From an uncultured Clostridia bacterium (GTDB lineage: Bacteria > Bacillota > Clostridia > Lachnospirales > Lachnospiraceae), in assembly GCA_945622055.1 (NCBI GenBank), contig CALZBV010000048.1:1-13254 (forward strand): a stretch of DNA of 13,254 nt, in the 5' to 3' direction. The first letter of the stretch is position 1. Every line of letters starts with the position of its first letter. Shown piece by piece: positions 1 through 6,650 of this stretch. The notes beneath the pieces are model-generated. The model saw only the letters and a program-made list of their open reading frames with translations, searched no databases and was not told the origin of the DNA. A program made the position numbers and the translations under genes.

Positions 1-670
1 ATTCCAACACCACCACAAGGTGGCATACCATATCTTTTGTGACCAGGAAACGTTCCTTTGAAATTTTTGAAGCTGCATAAATCACATTTTTTCTTCCATT
101 CTGCGAAAGCTCCACAGCTTCAGGAACATAAGCAGCAAACACACAGCCCGGTGACAATGCCTTTTCCCAGGTTCCTTCAAAGCCCCTCGAAAATTTCAGC
201 TTTCTTTTGTCTCCGGCAGAAGCAATATTTTGGGCAATCAGTTCCCCCGTCATATGAAAAAACTCTTCCGGTATTTCACCACCGCTCAAATAGTCATACC
301 GGGCCGACCATCCATAAACAGTTCCACTCTCGCGCCGATAAAGAAAAAAGCCTTCCTCGTCAAAAACCGCCATTACAGGCACCATTTCTTTTTGTTTCAT
401 TCTTCCTGCCTCATCCGGATTTTTCTCATGAAGAAATGATAACGTCTGAAAAAAAGCTTCCGCCGTTTTTTCCAGTAACCGTTCCTCTGCTTCCGTACCT
501 TTCCCTTCAAAATACACCTGTGTCGCTGCGTTTACAGCAGCCACCAGACAATCATATTCCACCTGGCAGCTGTTTTCCCATAGTCTTGTCGTAATCTCTT
601 CCTGCTGCTCCAGGATAAATAAGCCACCGAAAACAAGCAGAAAAATCAAACCAAAATGATACCATTTCAT
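1..670 (-). CDS. Single-TM membrane protein of the pilus operon, 3' end outside window
   Basis: This open frame starts at ATG 670-668 and runs off the left edge with no stop, giving about 223 residues. I do not recognise the family. Residues 6-20 (HFGLIFLLVFGGLFI) form one N-terminal membrane segment after a short lysine-bearing tip, and the rest is soluble and acidic, so an anchored protein with an extracytoplasmic domain is likely. Part of the body reads like a sensor- or pilin-type alpha/beta fold (VMAVFDEEGFFLYRRESG), but that is only an impression. The start is well supported: GGAGG lies 9 bases upstream, and the ATG overlaps the stop of the preceding gene as ATGA, which indicates translational coupling. 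As the last visible gene of the Tad-like operon it may be a minor pilin or assembly factor. Function is inferred from context only. Confidence 0.75.
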   Translation of the reverse strand, partial: MKWYHFGLIFLLVFGGLFILEQQEEITTRLWENSCQVEYDCLVAAVNAATQVYFEGKGTEAEERLLEKTAEAFFQTLSFLHEKNPDEAGRMKQKEMVPVMAVFDEEGFFLYRRESGTVYGWSARYDYLSGGEIPEEFFHMTGELIAQNIASAGDKRKLKFSRGFEGTWEKALSPGCVFAAYVPEAVELSQNGRKNVIYAASKISKERFLVTKDMVCHLVVVLE

Positions 671-1101
671 GGTTCTGCACCTCCACTGCGCACAGTAACC
701 GTATATACCGTCGGAACTCCATCAAAATAAACAACTACGGATAACTCATCTCCCGGCAGAAGTGATACCGTGCCCGCCAGCGCAATTTCCTTTTTTAGCC
801 GTTTCGTCCCTAGGTGTCCCTTCCTTACCTGAAGTGCTCCCTGCGACAGCACATAGATGTCTCTTTCCCCTGTAATCTCATATTCCCGGCAGCCACAGGA
901 GATCATTTCCCGTTCCAGTTCTCCCAGAAAAATATCCGTAATTTCACCAAAAATACTGCACCGGGACAAAAAACTTTCGCAGGCACGTCCTGCCGTCATC
1001 TGACGAACCAGCTCCGTTTTTCCGCCATAATACAGGAGCGGAATTCCAAATAAAAGTAAACACGCCGTAAAAAGATCAACCAGTTTTTCCAATGCATTCA
1101 A
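667..1101 (-). CDS. Small single-TM protein of the pilus operon (possible minor pilin)
   Basis: The 144-residue protein has a membrane segment at about residues 7-26 (VDLFTACLLLFGIPLLYYGG) followed by an extracytoplasmic-looking domain. That domain has several cysteines (CSIFGE, SCGCRE) and a beta-rich C-terminus (GDELSVVVYFDGVPTVYTVTV). The start is TTG at 1101-1099. It overlaps the upstream TGA stop as TTGA, with GGAGG about 10 bases before it; the nearby ATG is out of frame. The overlap implies coupling to the gene upstream, and the gene's own stop overlaps the next start as ATGA. It resembles its upstream neighbour in size, topology and layout, so the two may be distant paralogues. TadE/TadF-like minor pilins have this topology, but I see no diagnostic motif. 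The functional assignment rests on operon context. Confidence 0.8.
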   Translation of the reverse strand: MNALEKLVDLFTACLLLFGIPLLYYGGKTELVRQMTAGRACESFLSRCSIFGEITDIFLGELEREMISCGCREYEITGERDIYVLSQGALQVRKGHLGTKRLKKEIALAGTVSLLPGDELSVVVYFDGVPTVYTVTVRSGGAEP

Positions 1102-1517
1102 AAGACTCTACCTCCAGCCAGACAGACACAGCCGGGTCCATACAAAAAAACTTCTCCCCGTGTTCTTTTTTCCGTAACAAACACACGAACCAGACTCCCC
1201 TTGGTTAATATACCGCTTCCCTTCTCACATACACGATACAGTTCCCTGCTTCCGGCTTCCGAATCAAACCGAAGCTTTTCCATAACGATACATTCCACCG
1301 TAAAATCACCAAGCTGTGAAAGCTCCTCTGAGAGTCTTTGAATCCGCTCTTTATCAAAATAATGTTCCTCCATCATTTGAGCGGCACAGGTTCTGGTAAG
1401 GCTCTGTACGGTTAATTCCTTTTGTCGATACAGAACCGATTTCTTCGAAAAAATCATCAGAAAAAATATCCCGACGCCTGCAAGACAGACTGCTATTATT
1501 CTTCCAAAAGCTTCCAC
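1098..1517 (-). CDS. Small single-TM protein of the pilus operon
   Basis: The 139-residue protein has one N-terminal hydrophobic segment at about residues 8-24 (IAVCLAGVGIFFLMIFS). A helical stretch rich in charged residues follows, then a beta-rich tail (GSLVRVFVTEKRTRGEVFLYG). The start is GTG at 1517, preceded by a strong GAGGAGG site at 7-base spacing. It lies 22 bases inside the upstream 60-residue gene, and its TGA stop overlaps the next gene's TTG start. This tight packing marks an obligate operon partner. I do not recognise the family. TadE-like or other minor pilin roles fit the topology and the location downstream of a TadC-like gene and pilin-like genes, but no named motif proves it. 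Confidence 0.78.
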   Translation of the reverse strand: MEAFGRIIAVCLAGVGIFFLMIFSKKSVLYRQKELTVQSLTRTCAAQMMEEHYFDKERIQRLSEELSQLGDFTVECIVMEKLRFDSEAGSRELYRVCEKGSGILTKGSLVRVFVTEKRTRGEVFLYGPGCVCLAGGRVF

Positions 1518-1678
1518 CCCGTATCCTCCTCATATAAAATCAGATTAGCGGAAGCTGCCGGAAGCTCTTTCATCCCCGCATTGTAGGAATGATGTAAAAA
1601 AAGCACCAGAGAAACTGCAATGCAAAACAGAATTCCCCCGCTTATACTTTCCAATGCCTGCTCTATTGCATCCGTCAT
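1496..1678 (-). CDS. 60-residue membrane protein of the pilus operon
   Basis: This short protein has one clear membrane helix at about residues 13-31 (SGGILFCIAVSLVLFLHHS), preceded by an acidic N-terminus (MTDAIEQALES) and followed by a polar tail. The ATG at 1678 has AGGTGAG just upstream and starts 7 bases after the preceding stop. The frame ends within the next gene, overlapping it by 22 bases. The size is that of a Flp-type pilin, but the typical Flp pattern (Gly cleavage site, then hydrophobic residues with Glu-Tyr) is absent, so I do not call it a pilin. Other options are a small structural subunit or a membrane accessory factor. Confidence that it is a real gene rests on its Shine-Dalgarno site and the flush packing with both neighbours. 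Confidence 0.68.
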   Translation of the reverse strand: MTDAIEQALESISGGILFCIAVSLVLFLHHSYNAGMKELPAASANLILYEEDTGWKLLEE

Positions 1679-1685
1679 ATCTCAC

Positions 1686-2141
1686 CTACTGCTGTTCGAA
1701 GATTATCTGCACAATGATTCCGTTTTTATCCTTTACAATACTCCCGAGAAAAACAGCTTTGGAATTGATATATCCGCTGCTTCCTTTGTCATCAGAAGGC
1801 AGTACCTTGCTCTCCTTACTAAGCTTCATATTTTCCGCATCAAACGTCTCGTATACATATCCCTTTTCCGTTCCATCTCCGGTAACAACCTTAATCTGAA
1901 CATATTCCTTCGCTGTGCTGCAGTTTTCTATCAGCCGGCGTACCTCCGCACCGGATACCAACAGACCGTCATACATAGACTTCCCAAGGTCCTGGTATTC
2001 ACTCATTGTTGTATTAAACTGTGCAAACGCACTGCTGGCCTGAGCCTTTCCCTCTCTGGTATTCTGAAAAGCAAGACCTGCGACAATACAGGTAATGATA
2101 ATACCTGCTGCAATCAATAACGCCTTTAATCCATTGTTCAT
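1686..2141 (-). CDS. Pilin-like protein, paralogue B of a tandem pair
   Basis: The 151-residue protein begins MNNGLKALLIAAGIIITCIV: a four-residue polar leader ending in Gly, then about 20 hydrophobic residues. The remainder is an extracytoplasmic-looking domain with helical then beta-rich character. Its first 12 residues are identical to those of the gene just upstream. Both share YDG in mid-protein, a shared (L/V)xGA-(D/E) stretch after it, and a C-terminal LGxxxxxKNxxIxxIxF pattern, so they are tandem duplicates. ATG at 2141 has GGGAGGAA overlapping the upstream TAG stop. A short leader ending in Gly before the hydrophobic helix is compatible with prepilin-peptidase processing (inference); the classical Glu at +5 is missing. 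It is placed directly after a TadC-like platform gene, which supports a pilin or pseudopilin role. Confidence 0.8.
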   Translation of the reverse strand: MNNGLKALLIAAGIIITCIVAGLAFQNTREGKAQASSAFAQFNTTMSEYQDLGKSMYDGLLVSGAEVRRLIENCSTAKEYVQIKVVTGDGTEKGYVYETFDAENMKLSKESKVLPSDDKGSSGYINSKAVFLGSIVKDKNGIIVQIIFEQQ

Positions 2142-2144
2142 TTC

Positions 2145-2564
2145 CTATTCCTCCCTGATTTCAATAAACTGTATTTCTGTAATTACATCATTTTTGTTTC
2201 GAATTACCTTTCCAAGGTATTTTGAACTTAAATTAACTCCCCCGCCGGACAAATCCGTCTCATATTCCTCTGCCGACGAAATACTCTGCTGCATCTCTCC
2301 CCGGATAATCCTGACAGACATTCCCGCATTTTTATGCTTCAGCTCTGTTTTTATCAGATTGACAATATCCGCTCCATACACTGCTGTCCCATCATATTTC
2401 ATGATTTCTCTTTCAGAAAGTGTTGTTTTATAATGCTCCAGTTCATCCGTGACCTGATTACCGATTTGCCTTGCCTCTCTTGCCAGCGAAAAACCGAGTG
2501 TCACAATCATACAGGTAATAATTGTTGAGGCAGCTATCAGAAGTGCCTTTAAACCGTTATTCAT
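2145..2564 (-). CDS. Pilin-like protein, paralogue A of a tandem pair
   Basis: The 139-residue protein begins MNNGLKALLIAASTIITCMI and has the same layout as its downstream paralogue: a short polar leader ending in Gly, one hydrophobic helix (about residues 5-26), then a soluble domain with MKYDGTAVYGADIVNLI and a C-terminal LGKVIRNKNDVITEIQFIEI. ATG at 2564 lies 17 bases after the TadC-like stop and is preceded by AAGGAGA. Only three bases separate its stop from the start of the second copy. The conserved YDG, GA-(D/E) and KN..I..I.F positions suggest one fold kept in both copies. They may be major and minor subunits, or two halves of one fibre. Family assignment is by topology and context; I do not recognise a named Pfam motif. 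Confidence 0.8.
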   Translation of the reverse strand: MNNGLKALLIAASTIITCMIVTLGFSLAREARQIGNQVTDELEHYKTTLSEREIMKYDGTAVYGADIVNLIKTELKHKNAGMSVRIIRGEMQQSISSAEEYETDLSGGGVNLSSKYLGKVIRNKNDVITEIQFIEIREE

Positions 2565-2581
2565 CTACATTTCTCCTTGTT

Positions 2582-3937
2582 TTAAAACATTTTCATCTGA
2601 TTCATCTCTGAAAATATCTTTGACATCTGTGACAGGCTGGCTACCAGAAATGGTATAATCAGATACGCAAACAATAAAAAGAACATGGGAAGAAACGCTA
2701 CCACCTGAGCATTTGCTGCCCTTTTTTTCAGTTCCTGTTCCGTGTCCATGCGTTGTTGCTCACGAAAATACTGCCGGTCAGCTGAAAGCTCCGAAAAAGC
2801 ATGAAAAAGACCTAATCTCTCACTGATATGCAGCCGGTGCAAAAGACGTTTGAATTCCGAATAGGCCGTTGTTCCAATTAACCGCTGGAGCGCATCTCCC
2901 TCCTCTGCGGCATACCGGTCCGCACACGATAACAAATCCCTTCGAAAGATTACCGCATATTCTTCCATTGTTTCCAACAGCTTCGAAATTGTCATATTCG
3001 GCGCCTCAAACAACATAAGAATAATCGATTGCAAACCAAGCACTTCTCCGTTCACTCCTATGTTTTTCAGGTAGGCAAGATAACGGTAAAACCCCATCAT
3101 TCCCATACCTCCAAGCAAAAACGCACCAATCGAGCTTCCTGTCACAATTCCCGGCCTTTCTCCCCGTACAATCAGAAAAACCAGTAGGGACAGCAAAATA
3201 CCGCATGTACCACAGGCCAGAACATATTCAGAACCCTTCCGGTATATTCCTGCAGCCTCCAATTGTTTTCTTGCCCAGTTTTCGGCCCTGCCTTTCGGAA
3301 ACACATTGGAAAAATACTCAGCCGGTCTGCTTTCAAAAAAAGCACTCACCACCCATGGGCGACGATACATTGACCCGTCTACCTTCCTTACCAGTGACAG
3401 AAAAACGTAGCAGATTATCGTAACCAATATCGTTACAACTGCAATCGCCTTTCCGGCAGTTCCATTGTAAAATGTAAGCAATTCCGGCATATTCCCACTT
3501 CCCCAGCTCTTTACAAGCGATAAAAACAGCACCGGAACAGCAGAAACAAACCCCAGGCCCGCAAACAAAAAGGAGGCCTGTTCCCGCTTCAGACACTCAT
3601 TTAAAACATCGCGGCGCAGTTCTGTCATATTTCGCACAAAAACCGACTCCTTTCCCTTTTTCCCACTACCGTACATAATTGCGTTCCGGCACTGGATCAA
3701 AAACAGCTTCAGCTGCTTCAGATATCTTGGAAATCTCACCTCGGTAAGCTCCTGCTCGGTATCTTCTTCCAGAATCCTGCCAATCCTCTCCAGTCTTCTG
3801 CGAAGCTGCCCGTTTGTTTTTTCCGTCGAGAGATAAACCGCCTCTGTTACACTCTTACTTAGCTCAAACTCATAGCATACGTTCGACAAAAACTCCGAAA
3901 GCTCCTGTAATTCCGATAATTCCTTTCTTCGATTCAA
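2582..3937 (-). CDS. TadB/TadC-like pilus inner-membrane platform protein (type II secretion F family)
   Basis: The 451-residue frame fits a T2SF-type platform protein, which would sit in the inner membrane and work with the CpaF ATPase to extrude Flp pilins. Hydrophobic segments lie at about 121-142, 161-183, 238-259, 267-290 and 412-436. Cytoplasmic helical domains lie at 1-115 and 295-405. The final pair of features (QRMDTEQELKKRAANAQVVA, then a long membrane helix) is typical of TadC C-termini. The TTG at 3937 lacks a ribosome site. The frame stays open upstream to 4009 and encodes a further hydrophobic segment (EYIIAVLYFGVIFFLEYSYL), so the true protein is probably longer by about 20 residues. 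A GGAGG at 4013-4017 serves it, but no ATG/GTG/TTG is in frame at the expected place. It follows the cpaF remnant directly, and only one platform gene is present rather than separate tadB and tadC. Confidence 0.85.
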   Translation of the reverse strand: MNRRKELSELQELSEFLSNVCYEFELSKSVTEAVYLSTEKTNGQLRRRLERIGRILEEDTEQELTEVRFPRYLKQLKLFLIQCRNAIMYGSGKKGKESVFVRNMTELRRDVLNECLKREQASFLFAGLGFVSAVPVLFLSLVKSWGSGNMPELLTFYNGTAGKAIAVVTILVTIICYVFLSLVRKVDGSMYRRPWVVSAFFESRPAEYFSNVFPKGRAENWARKQLEAAGIYRKGSEYVLACGTCGILLSLLVFLIVRGERPGIVTGSSIGAFLLGGMGMMGFYRYLAYLKNIGVNGEVLGLQSIILMLFEAPNMTISKLLETMEEYAVIFRRDLLSCADRYAAEEGDALQRLIGTTAYSEFKRLLHRLHISERLGLFHAFSELSADRQYFREQQRMDTEQELKKRAANAQVVAFLPMFFLLFAYLIIPFLVASLSQMSKIFSEMNQMKMF

Positions 3938-3995
3938 AAGATAACTGTATTCCAGAAAAAAAATAACTCCAAAATACAGTACCGCTATAATGTAC

Positions 3996-4628
3996 TCAAC
4001 GATTTTTCTCTACCTCCGTAAAAAACTCCTGCATTTTAACTTTTTCCTCTTCTCTTAGCTTCTGCAGCATTTTTTCTTTCAGCTCCTTTGTCGGAGCATC
4101 CACCTGGTGATATTCCCCATTCTCATATCGGAACAGACACCGGTATTCTCTCGTCTTTGGAACAATCTCGGTCACTTCCCGGATAAAGCGTCTGCCATCC
4201 AGAGCCCTCTCACAAAGCAAATGAATCTGGAACGCATTCATAACCTGATCTCTTGCCATATCCTCATCCGAAAATGCTCCGGTACGAAGAAGTGCGTTCT
4301 GGAAATAATCCACCAGCTTGTCCGTCGACATCGCGTGATGTGTAAATAACTGCTGCTCCGATACCTGACCTAACTCCACCATAAGCGCTGCAACCTCAAT
4401 CGTTCCAATCTCCCCCATCATCAAACAGTTTCCGTCCGTCTTTCGAAATGCATTTAACCCCTCCGTCAAATCAACACTGTCGGTTTCACGAAAGGTAAGA
4501 ATGTTTCGTTTCGGAAACTCTTTTCGCATCCAAAGCTCGAACACCGACTCTTCAATCCGAAGGTTGTACTTTGGATTAATATACCGGACCAGTGCCTTCA
4601 GCAGTGTTGTCTTTCCGCTTCCCTGTGG
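3996..4628 (-). pseudogene. cpaF: cpaF/tadA-type pilus ATPase, 3' fragment cut at Walker A by prophage insertion
   Basis: About 210 residues of the C-terminal ATPase domain of a CpaF/TadA-type Flp pilus assembly ATPase remain. Visible motifs are the Walker A core PQGSGKTTLL right at the break, RIEESVFELW, the FRETDS region, a Walker B-like NCLMMGEIG, and the His box THHAMS. The motif order and the C-terminal DGRRFIREVTEIVP match the family. The whole N-terminal domain is absent, as is the first Gly of the P-loop (expected GPQGSGKT). Codons upstream of CCA at 4628-4626 are phage DNA. A nominal TTG start at 4649 lies in the terminator stem and has no ribosome site, so it is not a real start. 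The fragment cannot hydrolyse ATP as it stands. The 5' part should lie at the other end of the prophage, and precise excision would probably restore the gene. Its stop overlaps a TTG as TTGA. Confidence 0.88.
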
Positions 4629-4648
4629 CAATGTATAGTTAGTACGCA
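4610..4648. other. Prophage-host junction (attL/attR) inside cpaF
   Basis: Homology to CpaF ends at the proline codon (minus-strand CCA, 4628-4626), and what follows is non-coding phage end sequence up to the terminator. The shared att core must include or end near CCCTGTGG (4621-4628), the reverse complement of the codons for Pro-Gln-Gly of the P-loop. The phage-side arm is AT-rich and contains GTTAGTAC (4638-4645). The exact core length cannot be set without the other junction. The integrase type is unknown because the gene lies outside the window. Confidence 0.75.
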
Positions 4649-4686
4649 AAAAAGAGAGGAGACCAATGAAGGACTCCTCTCTTTTT
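4649..4686. terminator. Strong bidirectional intrinsic terminator at the prophage end
   Basis: AAAAAGAGAGGAG (4649-4661) pairs perfectly with CTCCTCTCTTTTT (4674-4686) around a 12-base loop. Both arms end in A/T runs, so it can work on both strands. On the minus strand it closes the lysis-gene transcript about 60 bases after the lysin stop. It also stands immediately before the cpaF stump, so it should block phage or upstream transcription from entering the pilus operon. Confidence 0.9.
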
Positions 4687-4746
4687 GTGCATGGATAACA
4701 TATTTAGAAGGATTAGTTACAAATGAATTATATCACTAATGTCACT

Positions 4747-5388
4747 TTATAACATGTCTGATACTGCGATCCATCCACCAGGTTTGCCTTCTGTTTTCGT
4801 GATATTGACTGCACCGGTCACACGCTTATATACAATGTATTCGCCAGCTTTATATGTTGCAACCGGAACTCTTCCTTCGATGGCATCGGAAGCACTCATA
4901 TATACCTGAGTGTATTTCTTTAATGTAACAGTATTCTTCTGCTTTATCCAGTCCGGAACTCCGTAATAGGTCCATTCAGACGGATTGAATTTCCGCTTTT
5001 CGCATCCGTTCCGCATTTCATACAGCGTCCAGGTGTAAGAATCAAGTGCAGCTACATGAGTAATCTTACCATTTTCCTCTCTGAAAATTTGAAGAACCTT
5101 ATTCTTTGGAACGTATTTGATAAGTCCTTTTGTCGAGCACTTATTGTAGTACCCTTCTGCCGTGGTATCAAAACCGGAAATGTTTTTGAAAAGTCCTGAG
5201 CAATCAGATCCGTATAGGCCTTCGTGAATTTCAAGATGAACCTTCTTGTACTGCTCTGCTCCATGCTTCTTGATGAGCTTGTCGAGCAATTCCTTTGTGA
5301 TCACTTCCATATCTGCTCCCCACAGATATATCGGCTTCATCGCGTAAACAGCCTCGAAGTATCTAATTGCTGCATCTGAGTTAATCAT
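4747..5388 (-). CDS. Phage endolysin, NlpC/P60-like cysteine peptidase with C-terminal SH3-like region
   Basis: This is probably the peptidoglycan hydrolase that lyses the host after holin action. From ATG 5388 it has 213 residues. The N-terminal region (INSDAAIRYFEAVY, YLWGAD) matches phage NlpC/P60-type lysins. The likely catalytic Cys is Cys63 in GSDCSG, followed by SGFDTTAEGYYNKC, and the likely catalytic His is His111 in KITHVAAL. The C-terminal part from about residue 152 (TVTLKKYTQVYMSAS ... GGWIAVSDML) looks like an SH3-type wall-binding domain. A GTG at 5397 is in frame, but it sits directly on the AAAGGAGAG site, so the ATG is preferred. That start overlaps the holin stop by 8 bases. 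The segment after His111 lacks the usual glycine-rich HVGIYxGNG pattern, so the peptidase may be a diverged subtype. Confidence 0.85.
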   Translation of the reverse strand: MINSDAAIRYFEAVYAMKPIYLWGADMEVITKELLDKLIKKHGAEQYKKVHLEIHEGLYGSDCSGLFKNISGFDTTAEGYYNKCSTKGLIKYVPKNKVLQIFREENGKITHVAALDSYTWTLYEMRNGCEKRKFNPSEWTYYGVPDWIKQKNTVTLKKYTQVYMSASDAIEGRVPVATYKAGEYIVYKRVTGAVNITKTEGKPGGWIAVSDML

Positions 5389-5845
5389 TCTTATCACTCT
5401 CCTTTGATGTTACATCAGCTTTTTTCTCTGATTGATCCTTAATCAAGGAAACGATCTTCTTTAGGAATTTTGGGATCGGAACGCCAATGTCAGCGATGTT
5501 CTCGAGGATCGAAAGAAGCTCATTGCAGACGATCCATATGCACACGATACATCCAATCATAAGGTTCGTTGGAAGGTTGATGCCGACCGTACCGGCTGCG
5601 TATTCAAGAAGCACATCAACGATAACGCCAACAACAACTAACAACCACATACAGATTTTCTTTGCGATCCCTCTAAGTCCAACCGTACTGCTGATCTTAT
5701 TTCCTCGTCTTGGAGATGCCATGATACCGGTCACATAATCAATGATGTTGCATATAACCATTAGCAACACCGGTACCGTAAGATTTCCTAAAATGCTTGC
5801 AATAGTTCCAAATGCAAAAATAAAAAATGACTTCATTTTATCCAT
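5381..5845 (-). CDS. Phage holin, TcdE/phage_holin_4 family
   Basis: The 154-residue membrane protein matches the phage_holin_4_1 (TcdE/Cph1-like) family. It has hydrophobic segments at about 6-20, 23-43, 64-83 and 94-113, and the family-like stretches NIIDYVTGIMA, SSTVGLRGIAKKICMWLLV and CNELLSILENIADIGVPIP. The C-terminus is highly charged and lysine-rich (IKDQSEKKADVTSKESDKND), as is normal for holins. ATG 5845 has AAAGGAGAG at good spacing. It lies 13 bases after the upstream stop and overlaps the lysin gene, so holin and lysin form a coupled lysis cassette. In the membrane it would form the lesion that lets the lysin out. I am confident of the role. Whether it acts as a classical or pinholin type cannot be seen. 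Confidence 0.9.
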   Translation of the reverse strand: MDKMKSFFIFAFGTIASILGNLTVPVLLMVICNIIDYVTGIMASPRRGNKISSTVGLRGIAKKICMWLLVVVGVIVDVLLEYAAGTVGINLPTNLMIGCIVCIWIVCNELLSILENIADIGVPIPKFLKKIVSLIKDQSEKKADVTSKESDKND

Positions 5846-5858
5846 TGTATCTCTCCTT

Positions 5859-6629
5859 TTAATATGGCATGAGGATTGTTCCCATGCAGAAATATTTTTT
5901 ACCTTTAGTATCTATAGCAAAACCAAGTTTTCTGTTTAAGCCTTCCTTTAGTCCGTAAACCTTATAATTGCACTCTCTATCGTATACATCAAATATAGGA
6001 TTCATATTTCCTGTTTCTGTAAGTCCAAGGAAATACAATGATATATACGATGATGATCCAGTGACAGTAAATCTATCTACAGGCAGATTGAATTGCGTAT
6101 CATTTATATCGCAAATTCCGTACTGAGATATTGTTACCTGCTCGTTATTCGACATTTTTTTTGCTTTTGCTTTTATTACATAACCGAATCTTCCACCGAA
6201 TGCTCCACCTCCAGAAGCATCTCGAACAACAAGTAAAATAGCATCATCGTTTTTTACGATCATAACAGACGAATACGCCTTGTCATAACCAACAGTATCA
6301 CCTTGTGCGATTCTTTGACCGTCTACCGAAAAAACTCCGCTTCCGGATGTACCACTAACACCTGCTATTTCGTAAAGCACTTCATCGGATAAATAAATAG
6401 TTGCTTTGTAACGGTAAGACGATTCTTGACCTTCTTTTGTTGTCTCGTCTTTTTCAACAACAACTCGTACATTATCTCCAAGCTCAGTAAGTATATTCAT
6501 TATTTGACCTGTTACGTTTTTTGCAAGCTCAGCGCCAGGACACATGCTAGGTGTAGCTCCGGTTGTTGAGCTTACATTCCATTTAAGCCTTGGAAATTGA
6601 AAAACAAAAACTTTTTTAATTGCAGGCAT
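5859..6629 (-). CDS. Putative phage tail-tip/receptor-binding protein, paralogue B
   Basis: I do not recognise the family of this 256-residue protein. It is beta-rich, with no membrane segment, and has a glycine-rich stretch (ASGGGAFGGRFGY, about 138-150). It shares landmarks with the gene just upstream in the same order: an AK...(L) helix then KDETT (60-64) followed by SYRYKATIYL; then FDVY, GLKE (226-229); and a C-terminal GKKYFCMGTI (243-252). These pairings indicate an old tandem duplication. The place between the BppU-like fibre and the holin is where tail appendage or receptor-binding proteins sit in many phages, so a host-recognition role is inferred. The ATG at 6629 is preceded by an unusual G-rich site, GGGGGGTGG. 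Alternatives are a tail chaperone-like accessory or a virion decoration protein. Confidence 0.75.
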   Translation of the reverse strand: MPAIKKVFVFQFPRLKWNVSSTTGATPSMCPGAELAKNVTGQIMNILTELGDNVRVVVEKDETTKEGQESSYRYKATIYLSDEVLYEIAGVSGTSGSGVFSVDGQRIAQGDTVGYDKAYSSVMIVKNDDAILLVVRDASGGGAFGGRFGYVIKAKAKKMSNNEQVTISQYGICDINDTQFNLPVDRFTVTGSSSYISLYFLGLTETGNMNPIFDVYDRECNYKVYGLKEGLNRKLGFAIDTKGKKYFCMGTILMPY

Positions 6630-6650
6630 TTATAACCACCCCCCACCTTG

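Noticed and set aside
58..594. Plus-strand frame of 178 codons at the left edge
   Set aside because: It is antisense to the partial membrane-protein gene at 1-670, which has a coupled ATGA start, a Shine-Dalgarno and a membrane helix. The plus-strand product is rich in Pro, His and Phe, as typical shadows are.
1620..2120. Plus-strand open frame of 166 codons opposite the pilin-like gene
   Set aside because: It lies antisense to well-supported minus-strand genes with ribosome sites, has unusual composition rich in Cys, Tyr and Ser, and resembles no protein family. It is a shadow frame.
4629..4649. TTG at 4649 as a genuine start making a functional short ATPase
   Set aside because: It lies in the terminator stem with no ribosome site, and the frame upstream of 4628 is not CpaF sequence. 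The protein would lack the N-terminal domain and the first P-loop Gly.
4711..4740. Weak inverted repeat ATTAGT/ACTAAT after the lysin gene
   Set aside because: Only six base pairs with a long AT-rich loop; likely chance next to the far stronger terminator at 4649-4686.
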